DNA of 64,000 bases, from contig NC_088316.1 in NCBI RefSeq assembly GCF_910592395.1, forward strand, positions 4,960,001 through 5,024,000, in the 5' to 3' direction. A program made the translations under genes and the position numbers. Shown one piece after another: positions 37,301 through 45,156 of this stretch. The notes beneath the pieces were generated by a model, which made no database searches, was not told where the DNA came from, and was given only the letters and a program-made list of their open reading frames with translations. The DNA comes from Lineus longissimus. Its lineage: Eukaryota; Nemertea; Pilidiophora; Heteronemertea; Lineidae. The first letter of the stretch is position 1, and every line of letters starts with the position of its first letter.

Positions 37301-40300
37301 CTCTTCTCACACAATTCTCAACATGCCATTTGCCGCTCCTCTATTTCTAACGCGCCGGGTTGCGGTTATCGCAACCCTGCCCTCGCAGCAGAAGACTCCC
37401 GAAGGACCACCCTGTCAATTCTGATAAGCCTCATATGCTAGAATACACTGTAACACCATTCACATCGTAGCATTTGGCGCCCAAACTCTTTAACCTGCGA
37501 TCATCCAACCTAGCGAATTTCCCCTTTCCTGCCAATATGATTACCGGTACCGGTCGCATGATTGGTAGCGTGGTTAAAGCCGTATTGTTAAGCCATCTCG
37601 CCCGAGCAGTCGCGGTTCTGTCAGGAGATATGTTTTAGATGAGACATGGGAAAGGTTGTGAGACTACAGAGAGTCGGAAACTAATTAACATCCTTCTACC
37701 ATCTTGGTATTATATTGACCAGGCCCTGGTTGTTCAAAAGCACAAAAGTCACGTTATCCCTTACGGTTACATTAAGTAACCTTAAGTATATGCTTTCAAA
37801 ATTTTCACCTTAAGTCTTAACGGCGCCGTTAAAGCTAACATGGTTTTGAACAACTCAGCCCAGTTGGTTGGTCACATGCTCCTGTGATCGAGAGGTTAAA
37901 TTTCAGCAAGACCCTGTGCGAGTGAATTTCAGAAGTGATCCTAAGGTCTGCCATGAGATGCTATTGCCTTGGTTCGATGAGGTCATCGTATCTACTACAA
38001 TAAAAGTAGCTTATCTTTACCATTATTTTGCTAATTCTCTGGACCTCGACCATACTGTTATTCCGATTGCAATTGGCAGTTCCAATGCGCCAGGGCTGAA
38101 AATTCCGCCCGCATTTGACTAGCGACTGATAAGTAATACCATTTAGACCGAATTCGTGGTGATTTATCAGAGTCACAGGCTTAATGACGGTAATCAGACG
38201 AGTTGATTGGCATTTCATTATTCATGTTATCGGTAATGAAACCAATTTCACCACATATCTTTTCAATTGGTTCACTATATTACTATATCGTAAACGCTAT
38301 AACATTGCAACTCTTCACTTTTGCGATTCCCGACGCGAATTGCTAAAAAAGAAAAACAACTAATGATTTTTTTGGGGGAAACAAAATCACATTTTTTGGG
38401 CACATTACGAAGAACGTCTCATTTATTCAATCATAAACGTTTCTTTTTGCAGATCACGGTTGCTTTTGCAAACCCGCAAAAAAACCGCTTGCGGAAATAT
38501 GGTGGTTTACAGTAATATTGTGATCGACAATTAAATTCTAAACGATGGCCAAAATATGTTGTTCCTCCAAAATAACCGCTAAAAGTCTCCCAATTATGTT
38601 TACAGGAACCTGTCTGGAATAACAATACGAAATCTCCACACCGATATGTTCTTGAATAATACCAAACTACATTATATGTAAGTATGCAGACATTATGCGA
38701 TACCAAGTAATTCCCCTAGTCCCACCAGTCATTGGGTGATATGAGTAACCCTAGCAAATGCTTTTACTTCAATTTTGTACAGAAAGGCCCAGTGTAAATG
38801 TACATGGATTTTTAGATAAAAGCATTTGCTAGTCTTTATTCATTTCACACATTGCCTCAAGTTGCATTGTGGACGAATCATCAGGATTGATTCCTTGAGA
38901 CGAAAGAGCATTGGGCTCAGGGGCTTGTCCAGAGGGTCGACGCACGGTCTGGACACGCCTCCCTCCTCGCACAGAGTATAGTTTGGTACGGGACTTGTTC
39001 TACCCTGCTAGGGGAAATGCAATGACATTTCACAACTAAAGTGTTGTCAATTTCACGGTTCATGTAGATGGCTCGATCTTGGTGATCTTCAAAAATGATG
39101 AACGCTTAGTGTTTGTTTTTAATTAGGCCTATTAAAAATTTCTGCGACATATCATGCATTTACCCATAGTTTTCTCCATTTACTCCCCACGTGTAGACAT
39201 TCTTAAATAACTCCCTCTTTGCATACATTCTAGTCATGCGAAGGATAGGGCATTTAGGAGAACTGCCTTCTCTATCACCTAGAGACGCGGCAAGACCACG
39301 AATCAAACCACATTCACATTGGGCGCTATATCCATTTCGAACATCGGCCTTGTCCGGCTCTAATGCTATGCTAAATTCACTAGATAGCACTGAAATGAAC
39401 TCCCCATGTTAGGTTGACTAGCTTGATACGTTTACCAGTATCTTCTATACTCTATGCGTTATTTTTTCAGATATTTCAGTGACTTCGCCTACTGTAGTTA
39501 CGCTCCACACGTTGCGCGCTGTGAACCGAAAAGTGACGGCATCAGTTCAACTGAGAACCTTCTGGAACAGGCTGCACACAGAGGTCTTATCTGGCTGGTC
39601 GCAATAATCACGTGCTTTTGCAATATCTTCGTTTTCATTGGCCGCATGTTGTCTAGAGGGGATAACATAGCTCACTCACTCTGTGTGAAAAATCTTTGTG
39701 GTAAGCCAACTTCAATGAACTACAGTGTATATAAACTCGGCCAGACTTCTTCCAATTGTATCTAATGAATAAGAAAATGCTTATTGTTTATAAGGCTTGA
39801 TATTTAGGTAATTTCTTTCACATGTTATTCACGAAACACGGCAATTTACAGTATACGATGATATTCCGAATTGCACAAGTGCTAATCGACTTGGAGAAGG
39901 TCACTTTCCTTCTTAAGAATCTTCTTATCTTGGTACCGCCCGACTTTGATTGGGATGACCTGGTTATATCGAGGTTGCACGCGTCCCCAGATCTGCCAGT
40001 TTCCACTTAGCAGGCGTCGAATAGAACTCAGCTGACGAGTAGAACCATTGCCCTAACAACCTTGTAAGTCATAGCTCAACCGTCAACCGTCGTGGCCGTA
40101 TCGCCACTTTGGAAGAAATTTATATGAATTATTCAAACCGTCATTTGCGGCGTAGCAGTATTAGGATTGGCGATGTTGAGTCAAATTATTTTATTCCCTT
40201 TACAAAAAAAACATGTCTGTAAACAAGGCAGAGGTGAGTCTTTTAGGGCATAACATCGAAACATTGGTACATTTTACGCTCATTAGGGAGGTTCCGCACC

Positions 40301-43300
40301 GCCTACGATTACGATTACGATTACGATTTCGGAAAACGTAATCGTAATCGTGATCGCGTCGAGAAGCAGCTAAATTCAGTTCCGCAAAAATACTCTTGAT
40401 GTCATTCGAGAAACCCACGGTTCACGAACAGAGCGAATTTGCATTCCTATTTCATTGCAGTCGTGACGGTCTAAAACAGCTTTGGCCATGAAATTTGCAG
40501 GTCCTACGTCTGGTGTGCACAGTCAAAATATATTGTTTGTGAAAAACGTGACCCAGGATACTTTGGAAGTGCATGAAATTGACGTTCTTGATGATCGTTT
40601 ATCACTTACGAGGATTAGCCGCCATCGTCGTAGAAACGAACCGAATATGACGCAAACGATTTCAGGGCTGATGACGTCATACACAAATCGTAATCGTAAT
40701 CGTAATCGTAGGCGGTGCGGAACCTCCCTATTATAAATGAATAACTTGCTGTTTTCCCTTTCAGCCTCCGACTTCCTCATGGGAGTCTACCTCGTGATCA
40801 TTGCATCACATGACATCGCGTTCCGTGGCATCTACAACATGAAGGCACGCTACTGGATGACATCAGTCACGTGCAAAATCGCTGGGATTTTGGGAATGGT
40901 CTCCTCGGAAGTCTCCGTGTTGATTCTGATGTACATGTCACTTGAAAGGTTCATGAAAATAGCAAACCCTTACGCTAACTTTTGCATGTCCAACAAGCCG
41001 GCGATCGCCATTTTGATTATCATTTGGATATTCGGCTTCGCGTTGGCGCTCGTGCCCCTCTCATCCGAAGACATTTTTGGGAACTTTTACGGGAGTAACG
41101 GCATGTGTTTCCCTATTCATATTCACGATCCCTTCATGACCGGATGGGAGTACTCGGCCTTTATTTTCCTTGGATTAAACTTTTCTGCCATGGTGACAAT
41201 TATCGTTTGCTACGCTGGAATGTTTGTGACCATAACGAAAACAAGGAATCGGACTAATACCACTTTAGCCCGAGAGATGTCGTTCGCAAAGCGATTTCTT
41301 CTCATTGTGCTGAGCGACTGTTTTTGTTGGTTTCCAATAATCATCATCAAAGTTATAGCACTCTCCGGAATCCCCATTCCTGGTAAGTTTTATTTTGCAG
41401 TGGTACTGGTTGTTTGAAAATGGCAGCTGGTGAAGCATATTTATTATGTATTGTGTTTTTTGCACCAAAAACGATGGTTAAAACAGTGCACCCTACATGT
41501 CGGCAAAGTCTCTGCATGTAAGTAGTCCCCAGTACCTGATCTATGCCAGGGCGAATCAAAGACTCTTCATGGGGCAACAAATCCAAAAGGGTTACTTACG
41601 ACGAAGGAAAAAAAAGCATCTAAAAAGCAACATACAACTATCAACATCCTTACTAGTGCTGCTGTTCTACATTTCTAACCTTTGTCTGTCTTTTGTCACT
41701 GAGCTCGTTTTTGAATTGTCCTTGGTAAATCGCTGTTTTAATTCATTAAAGTGCAACTGCAACATTTGTACCTTCTTCTTTCCAGCCCAACTCTACGCGT
41801 GGGTGAGCATCTTCATTCTACCCATAAACAGCGCCCTGAACCCCGTGCTCTATTCCTTCAGCACCGTCTACTTCAGGTCGAATATGGGAAAGATAGGGAG
41901 GCGATTATTTGGATATAAGAAGGGAGGTAACGGCAAATACAGAGGTAAGTCAATAAAGCGAAATATCTTATCGTTATTTTTGCTTCCTAGTGGCTGAAAT
42001 ACAAAATGTACTCGAAAACAAACGCTTGAATCACATTCAAACTAAAGTTAAGAAGATTCTAAGTATATTTCACTGTTAAAAAATATTTGTCATCGGCACT
42101 GTCAACCCGATCAAATTGTAATGAGTCATAATCATGACTATATAGATGATAAATGTATATAGATTATGATTATCTGATGGCATCATAAACTTGAACGCAA
42201 GGATTTCATAACACCTACTAAGAACTGTGCTAAATGGTTGAAGGAAACGTACAGCCAACGCTTATAAAAGTAGAAAGTTTTCAACGGCCCGGTAAAAACC
42301 TAAGGCGGGCAGAGGTTGATTCATAAATCTAAGCGGTTTTGAGGACACCAGGCGGTAAAACAGTACCCAACTTTTATCCAGTGATTAGCATCACCATTTA
42401 GCATGACTACTGTGTCGATCAAATTCAGACCAAGACTCCGTCTGGTGACAAATGTTCCAGAGTATTTCTTACATAACGTTTCCTTCAATGCGCTCATGTC
42501 TGTACTGCAGGGTTAGCTTAAATTGACACCATTCACACAACACCAATCACTCCTTAACCTACTGATACTATAAGCACATGTTGTGTCTAGCCCTCTGTAT
42601 TGGCATTATCTGTGGTCAGTTTAAAACAGTCACTTGAATCGTCCTGTTTTTTTTGTGAGCCAAAGCAGTTTTGAATTGAAACTAGAGGTGCATGTACAAT
42701 GTATATATAGCACCTGTATTGAATGTTCACAGGTTCGCAACATTCTCATTCAGATGTTTTTCCAGAATTTGATGTCTCGATCGCGACCCGATCAAAAAAT
42801 ATTTCCAGTAAAATACCTGGAGGTAGGCCTAATTACCTGCTTATCATGTGACATTATAATAACAATCAGTTACTGTTGGATACGTCGGTAGCTGCTCTGC
42901 ATGTATAGTGATAAAATCTTTCATAGCTTCAACTTCTTCTGTCTAAAAGTTAATGAGTTGATAGGTAACATAAAATATAACATTTTGACCCAGACGGTAT
43001 AGCTTAATTCTTAACTTGACCAACGCAAACTCTATGGTATCCACCTAATATCCTCGATCGCCAAACTAACAAGTTCTCTCCTGAGAAAGAAAGGTTTCTG
43101 AGCTTTTGAAAGTCTTTTGTCCAACACAAATATGCACCTCGTATAGGTGAATCCCCCCCCCGCAATGTTTTTGAGATTCTGAAAAACATATAAGTGATTT
43201 ACTACAATGTTTCTTTATATCCACTGAAAAATATCAAAAAAGTGCATATTTGTGTTCCCTGAAAAAATTACCAGTATGAGTTATTAACGAAACATTATCT

Positions 43301-45156
43301 CCCTTTGACAGCAATCTTTGCCTTTTCAAAATCACCCCAAGTAAGCGTGGTGAATCGGGAAGATTGTAATAAGTGCCAGCCAAATAACAACGTGCAAAGA
43401 TCACAAATTTAACGTGACTGACGGAATCCCCACATCCAAGACATCACTTACAACGTAATTGTGAAGAGGGAAGAACTAAGTAAATCTGTCATTTATGCGC
43501 ACGATTTTTTCTTGTATTGACTAGCTTCTGATGTTGGCAGAAAGGGGTCGCTACTGGTTTTGTATACAACTGAATCTGCGCATGACTCGTTTGCGACTGC
43601 CCCCTCAGCGCGCGCTATCTTAGAGCTATATAAATGCTCTTGATGGGTTACGACCAGAGATAGATTCAATGCACTGGTAGTGACACCTCCCGCCTTTCTA
43701 GAATGTGTTTGGTGTAAACATACTAGATTGTTATTTTTATTTGTCTTGAATGTAGACAATCAGTGTACAGGAACTTTGTTCTTATTCAAGGAGTAAAAGC
43801 TTTACGTCAACTAACCTTATTGTTTTTTCTAATACCGCATGTATTAAGATGATGAAATTATTGCTTCTACAGTGAGGCACACATTTTCTGTTTCAAAAAT
43901 CTGCCCGCGTTTTGGTGTGACTTTCATTCATGTAGCCGTTTTTCCCCAAAGTTTTCTCATACATATACTTCGAAATATCGAATGTGGTCCCAGATCCAGA
44001 TAAAGATTTACCCTGTAATACTCTCATCTTCTTTTTCTTTACCTGTAGTTTACAGTGTAGCATGTGTCGTTGTTGTACTTAATTCACAACGCGTCCGAAA
44101 CCGTGTAGTATATGAAATTTTAAAATCATGATAAGACTAACTAAGCGTGCATGGGTTACTCTTGTTGGTGGTAAGGTGTAACCGGTTTTCCGTCGTTGAC
44201 GCTGTTTTTTCAAGAAATACAGTGTGTTCGTCACTGTACATGTACACATTGCGCTAGACATATTCCAGGAAAGCCGAGCATGATTACCATATTGTCTGTA
44301 GCGCTGTTACTAGTACCGATGTTGTATGTAATTTCATCATTATGTTTATCATTTTAGTAGGCTGGTAAAGGAGGTGATCACATTCAGAGATATTTAAATT
44401 CCTTATAATTACATTGCCACTAAATCAGTCCGTTATTCAACGCTCTTAGTGGTTTGCCATCCATTTTATTCCTCTTAAAGGGCTTCGCCGTTTGTTGGTG
44501 GTCGTTTCGATGAAAGTATGACACATGCTACTGCCGTGCTACCATAGAAAATTTGCAGTTTTTTTGCAGACTTGCGACTATTGAACCAATACGCCTACCT
44601 TGCAGTATTCATATGACAAATCCAGTGGACACATAGCCTAAACCAATTTGTAGCGATCGGGAAAACTGATATACTCACCAATTGTTTACAGATAACGCGC
44701 AAGCATGCCGGCATGTAGCATGCATTATGACTGACTATTGGCGTCCGCTGGTGTTAGACCCAGATATAGCTGGATTAACAGAAAACAGTGAACGAACGGC
44801 GTACTCTTTGAGAGAAAAAATGGCTCTCTGGTCGCTAAAATTTCCTTATCTGTAATTTCTTCTATATATACATTATATATACATGTACATTGTGTGAGGA
44901 ATTTTACTAGGACAAAACCAGAAGCGACTTCAATTGCCCATTGCCTGCACTTAAACTCGTCATTTTCATTTGGCTGTACATCCTCGTTCCAGGATTCCAT
45001 ATGCACTCAGTGACAGATGGCGACCAGACTACATCCTTCACCGTGTGCAAAACAGAGATTCCAAACGGAAATGACATCACGATGGACGATATAAAACGGG
45101 AGGAGGAGTCGCAAAAGATGGTTGAAATTCCGTTGAAAGAATGTCAGTACAATTGA
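13573..45156 (+). CDS. RXFP1/2-like: relaxin-family peptide receptor (LDLa + LRR + 7TM GPCR), 5' end missing
   Basis: Seventeen exons join in frame: 13573-13722, 21829-21915, 24139-24250, 25348-25419, 29347-29418, 31071-31142, 32461-32532, 33467-33541, 34237-34308, 34951-35022, 35332-35403, 36193-36264, 38606-38677, 39471-39700, 40765-41382, 41786-41944, 44993-45156. They encode 746 residues plus a partial first codon, close to the roughly 750 residues of vertebrate RXFP1. Order: LDLa module, linker, cysteine-rich LRR cap, ten LRRs, hinge, seven membrane segments, cytoplasmic tail. The family binds relaxin/insulin-like peptides at the plasma membrane and signals mainly through Gs and cAMP; that is family knowledge. 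All introns are GT-AG except the GC-AG intron after 35022. A single LDLa module favours the RXFP1/2 or insect Lgr3 type over the multi-LDLa Lgr4 type. The signal-peptide exon was not found. No frameshift or stop is seen. Confidence 0.93.
13723..21828 (+). other. RXFP1/2-like: large intron, 8.1 kb
   Basis: This is the longest intron of the receptor. It contains a hAT-like MITE (18256-18769), a poly-G run at 16593-16603, a TGACGTCA palindrome at 14591-14598 and a short imperfect tandem duplication at 19247-19307 (TCTTCCTTAAT with TGCCTGTCATCATG). Frames near 16969-17380 and 20408-20896 have no recognisable domain or supporting splice sites and are not called. Confidence 0.6.
18256..18769. mobile_element. 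hAT-like MITE, about 514 bp
   Basis: AAAGTTTTA flanks both sides (18247-18255 and 18770-18778), an 8-9-bp target duplication. The inverted ends are GG, a divergent stretch, then CTATTTGGCAAGCC, and the similarity continues through GAACAG/CAAACAG. The left end also contains an internal inverted pair built from GCAAGCCGC and CCTGTTTGG words. There is no transposase. An 8-bp duplication is typical of hAT elements, hence the inferred family. It carries a TGACGTCA palindrome at 18417-18424. Confidence 0.75.
21829..21915 (+). CDS. RXFP1/2-like: receptor exon: linker after LDLa
   Basis: This 87-bp exon is phase 1 at both ends and joins the LDLa exon through a split Gln codon. It encodes DSEGWFEQF followed by a short segment with two glycosylation sequons (NVS and NTS) and a terminal cysteine. 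The vertebrate receptors have a similar acidic, Trp-containing linker between LDLa and the LRR cap. That linker contributes to ligand binding there. The donor is GTTAGT. Confidence 0.82.
22266..22368 (+). repeat. palindromic head plus (TCCA)n microsatellite
   Basis: An imperfect palindrome, GCTCAGCTGAC then TAA then GTCAGCCGAGC (22266-22290), is followed about 30 bases later by a run of about ten TCCA/TCCG units (22323-22368). The association of a fixed head with a microsatellite suggests a dispersed repeat family seeded by the microsatellite. Only one copy is in the window. Confidence 0.6.
24139..24250 (+). CDS. RXFP1/2-like: receptor exon: LRR N-terminal cap
   Basis: This 112-bp exon enters in phase 1 and leaves in phase 2. 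It encodes [12 protein letters not shown] followed by a stretch ending [12 protein letters not shown]. The CxC spacing with a third Cys, then a short strand leading into the first LRR, is the LRRNT pattern. NIS is a likely glycosylation site. Splice sites are CCTTTCAG and GTAAGT. Confidence 0.9.
25348..38677 (+). CDS. RXFP1/2-like: receptor exons: ten leucine-rich repeats, one per exon
   Basis: Ten exons (25348, 29347, 31071, 32461, 33467, 34237, 34951, 35332, 36193 and 38606) each encode one LRR of 24 residues. The exception is 33467-33541, which encodes 25. All are phase 2 at both ends, so each boundary splits the conserved hydrophobic codon at the repeat edge. Examples are [30 protein letters not shown] and [15 protein letters not shown]. 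Ten repeats is the number in vertebrate RXFP1 and RXFP2, where the concave face binds the relaxin B-chain. The repeat at 32461 is the most divergent ([14 protein letters not shown]). The exon at 34951-35022 is followed by GCAAGT, not GT. Individual ligand-contact residues cannot be judged without an alignment. Confidence 0.92.
25751..25862 (+). repeat. dispersed repeat family R1, copy 2
   Basis: It matches the copy at 4059-4177 in the same orientation, with shared GTCCATTCGTAAA, GAGGGCGAACTACT and GGATTTCTTTGAA. It faces copy 3 across about 230 bp, so the two can fold into a long hairpin in the pre-mRNA. Confidence 0.65.
26091..26212 (-). repeat. dispersed repeat family R1, copy 3 (inverted)
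   Basis: The reverse complement matches copies 1 and 2, with CATCGTTTGGGGCTCT, GGAGGGCGAACTA and GGATTTCTTTGAAGTTTG. It is closer to copy 1 than to its neighbour copy 2: both continue into a CTTGCCTCAAA stretch and GATTTTAGG. The inverted pair therefore probably arose from two insertions or an older duplication. Confidence 0.65.
26820..28187. mobile_element. PIF/Harbinger DNA transposon, defective, 1.37 kb
   Basis: The inverted ends GGCTGGTATTTATAAAAAC, then (C)AAG and ATATGCTTA, match at 26820 and 28187. ATT flanks both sides (26817-26819 and 28188-28190), a 3-bp target duplication typical of this superfamily, though TWA is the usual preference. Words such as TTTATAAA and AAGCATATGCTTA recur inside both ends (26930-26990 and 27970-28110) and may be transposase-binding repeats. 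The minus-strand transposase is broken. The second, Myb-like protein of autonomous Harbingers is not seen. Confidence 0.85.
27112..27912 (-). pseudogene. Harbinger transposase, premature stop and C-terminal truncation
   Basis: The frame opens with [14 protein letters not shown] and continues through [18 protein letters not shown] and [11 protein letters not shown] to CAIGAVD, as in HARBI1-like transposases (DDE superfamily 4). The codon after the first catalytic Asp, normally Gly in the VDGTH motif, is TGA (27487-27489). In the same frame the sequence goes on through [34 protein letters not shown] and [10 protein letters not shown], so the second catalytic region is present. It stops soon after the FNRILTVGV segment, before the third acidic residue of the triad. 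With one stop and a lost C-terminus it cannot act alone. Confidence 0.85.
28972..29300 (+). mobile_element. tRNA-derived SINE
   Basis: A degraded tRNA-like head has an A-box-like GATAGATCAGTAGAG (from 28977) and a good B box, GGGTTCGATTCTC (from 29004). A body of about 200 bp follows, and then a tail reading GCGCTTTGAGCG, TTTAGCGCTATAT and an ATTATTGTTAT stretch. Tails of the form AGCGCTATATAA plus an AT-rich repeat are common in marine invertebrate SINEs and their partner LINEs. Flanking duplications could not be fixed. The tail ends about 45 bp before the LRR exon at 29347. Confidence 0.7.
30530..30606 (-). pseudogene. LINE C-terminal scrap
   Basis: It matches 35785-35867 at the nucleotide level. 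The minus strand reads [17 protein letters not shown] against [17 protein letters not shown] in the other copy. This fits the extreme C-terminus of a non-LTR retrotransposon polyprotein. It is too short to classify. Confidence 0.5.
31490..31552 (+). repeat. SINE/LINE-like 3' tail with (GTAT)n
   Basis: AATTGGATTTTGCGCTATATAAATGC is followed by four or five GTAT units (31532-31552). GCGCTATATAAAT is the same tail motif as in the SINE at 28972. The body upstream is not recognised, so this is probably a 5'-truncated copy. Confidence 0.55.
32649..32754. mobile_element. palindromic MITE (family M2)
   Basis: TAGAATGGGGTA, then GTTGTAGCCCC, at the left is inverted as GGGGCTACAATTACCCCATTCTA at the right, around a 60-bp centre that contains a second TAGCCCCTGC/GCAGGGGCTA pair. 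The element is about 106 bp with no coding capacity. No clear target duplication is seen. Confidence 0.75.
32766..32883. mobile_element. 118-bp palindromic MITE (family M3), copy 1
   Basis: GGGTGATATGAATAAAGACT, then AGCAAATGCTTTTA, at the left end is inverted at the right end with one change. The arms span about 34 bp around a 50-bp centre containing TGTACATTTACACTAGGCC. It sits 11 bp from the M2 element. A second copy is at 38734-38851. Confidence 0.85.
33542..38605 (+). other. RXFP1/2-like: introns between LRR exons 5 and 10
   Basis: Between the exons at 34237, 34951, 35332 and 36193 the introns are short (0.3-0.9 kb). The intron at 36265-38605 is 2.3 kb. The only repeat recognised is the LINE fragment near 35785. 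A pyrimidine-rich acceptor at 38440-38451 precedes sequence that does not encode an LRR, so no exon is called there. Confidence 0.55.
35669..35960 (-). pseudogene. LINE C-terminal fragment
   Basis: On the minus strand, [19 protein letters not shown] is followed after a frame change by [20 protein letters not shown]. This fits the end of a non-LTR retrotransposon polyprotein (pattern RxRPxxRWxDxVxxDL, then DRxxWRxL). The N-terminal part is absent. It lies in the intron after 35403, opposite to the host gene. Confidence 0.6.
38734..38851. mobile_element. 118-bp palindromic MITE (family M3), copy 2
   Basis: It has the same inverted arms as the element at 32766-32883, but the centre is in the opposite orientation. 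The left arm has small changes (ATGAGTAACCC in place of ATGAATAAAGA). CATT is found at both borders and may be a target duplication. It lies in the intron between the last LRR exon and the hinge exon. Confidence 0.8.
39471..39700 (+). CDS. RXFP1/2-like: receptor exon: hinge and transmembrane segment 1
   Basis: This 230-bp exon enters in phase 2 and leaves in phase 1. It begins with the LGR-family hinge [17 protein letters not shown] and [14 protein letters not shown], which closely follows the relaxin-receptor hinge. Membrane segment 1 ([19 protein letters not shown]) and the first cytoplasmic loop follow. The exon ends in a split Ala codon that is completed at 40765. The donor is GTAAGC. Confidence 0.94.
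39701..40764 (+). other. RXFP1/2-like: intron with a TA-flanked inverted-repeat element
   Basis: The right half of this intron is occupied by the element at 40286-40728. Only 36 bp separate the element from the exon at 40765. Those bases include the tract TGCTGTTTTCCCTTTCAG. Confidence 0.8.
40286..40728. mobile_element. TA-flanked MITE with 44-bp perfect inverted ends
   Basis: GGGAGGTTCCGCACCGCCTA followed by three to four GATTAC/ACGATT units forms the left end. The right end is its exact reverse complement over about 44 bp. TA lies on both sides (40284-40285 and 40729-40730), as for Tc1/mariner-type insertions. A further GTAATCGTAATC stretch just inside the left end can pair with the left end itself. 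There is no transposase. A frame through the repeat reads RNRNRNRN and is not a gene. It contains TGACGTCA at 40672-40679. Confidence 0.85.
40765..41382 (+). CDS. RXFP1/2-like: receptor exon: transmembrane segments 2-6
   Basis: This 618-bp exon starts with the TM2 motif [10 protein letters not shown]. It holds the TM3 cysteine (VTCKIAG) paired by family knowledge with the ECL2 cysteine (GMCFPIHI). LERF takes the place of the DRY motif (the vertebrate relaxin receptors have EKY). TM4 and TM5 follow, then the third loop with [15 protein letters not shown], and TM6 with the FCWFP version of the CWxP motif. The exon ends at the start of the third extracellular loop (SGIPIPG). One long exon for TM2-6 with a separate TM7 exon is consistent with an intron-rich ancestor. 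Confidence 0.95.
41786..41944 (+). CDS. RXFP1/2-like: receptor exon: transmembrane segment 7
   Basis: This 159-bp exon is phase 1 at both ends. It encodes [20 protein letters not shown], with the NPxxY motif, then [20 protein letters not shown], a basic helix-8 region. The intron before it is 403 bp. The donor after AGAG is GTAAGT. Confidence 0.94.
41945..44992 (+). other. RXFP1/2-like: last intron, 3 kb
   Basis: No exon is seen. A poly-C run lies at 43153-43161, and a GCTATATAAATGC-like tail fragment near 43625 may be a SINE remnant. The acceptor is CTCGTTCCAG at 44983-44992. Confidence 0.5.
44993..45156 (+). CDS. RXFP1/2-like: receptor last exon: cytoplasmic tail and stop
   Basis: The exon completes a Gly codon and adds 53 residues before TGA (45154-45156). 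The tail is short and acidic near its end ([18 protein letters not shown]), with Ser/Thr residues early ([14 protein letters not shown]) that could be phosphorylated. Two cysteines might be palmitoylated, but they lie far from the membrane. No canonical AATAAA was seen within 1 kb downstream. Assignment to this gene rests on phase, splice signal and position; tails of this family vary too much for sequence support. Confidence 0.75.

Noticed and set aside
38452-38512. Extra LRR exon after the acceptor TTTCTTTTTGCAG
   Set aside because: The phase could work, but the translation lacks the LRR pattern, and exons 36193 and 38606 already join in phase.
40482-40736. Frame ending in RNRNRNRN as a peptide gene
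   Set aside because: It is the translation of the GTAATC repeat in the inverted end of a MITE.
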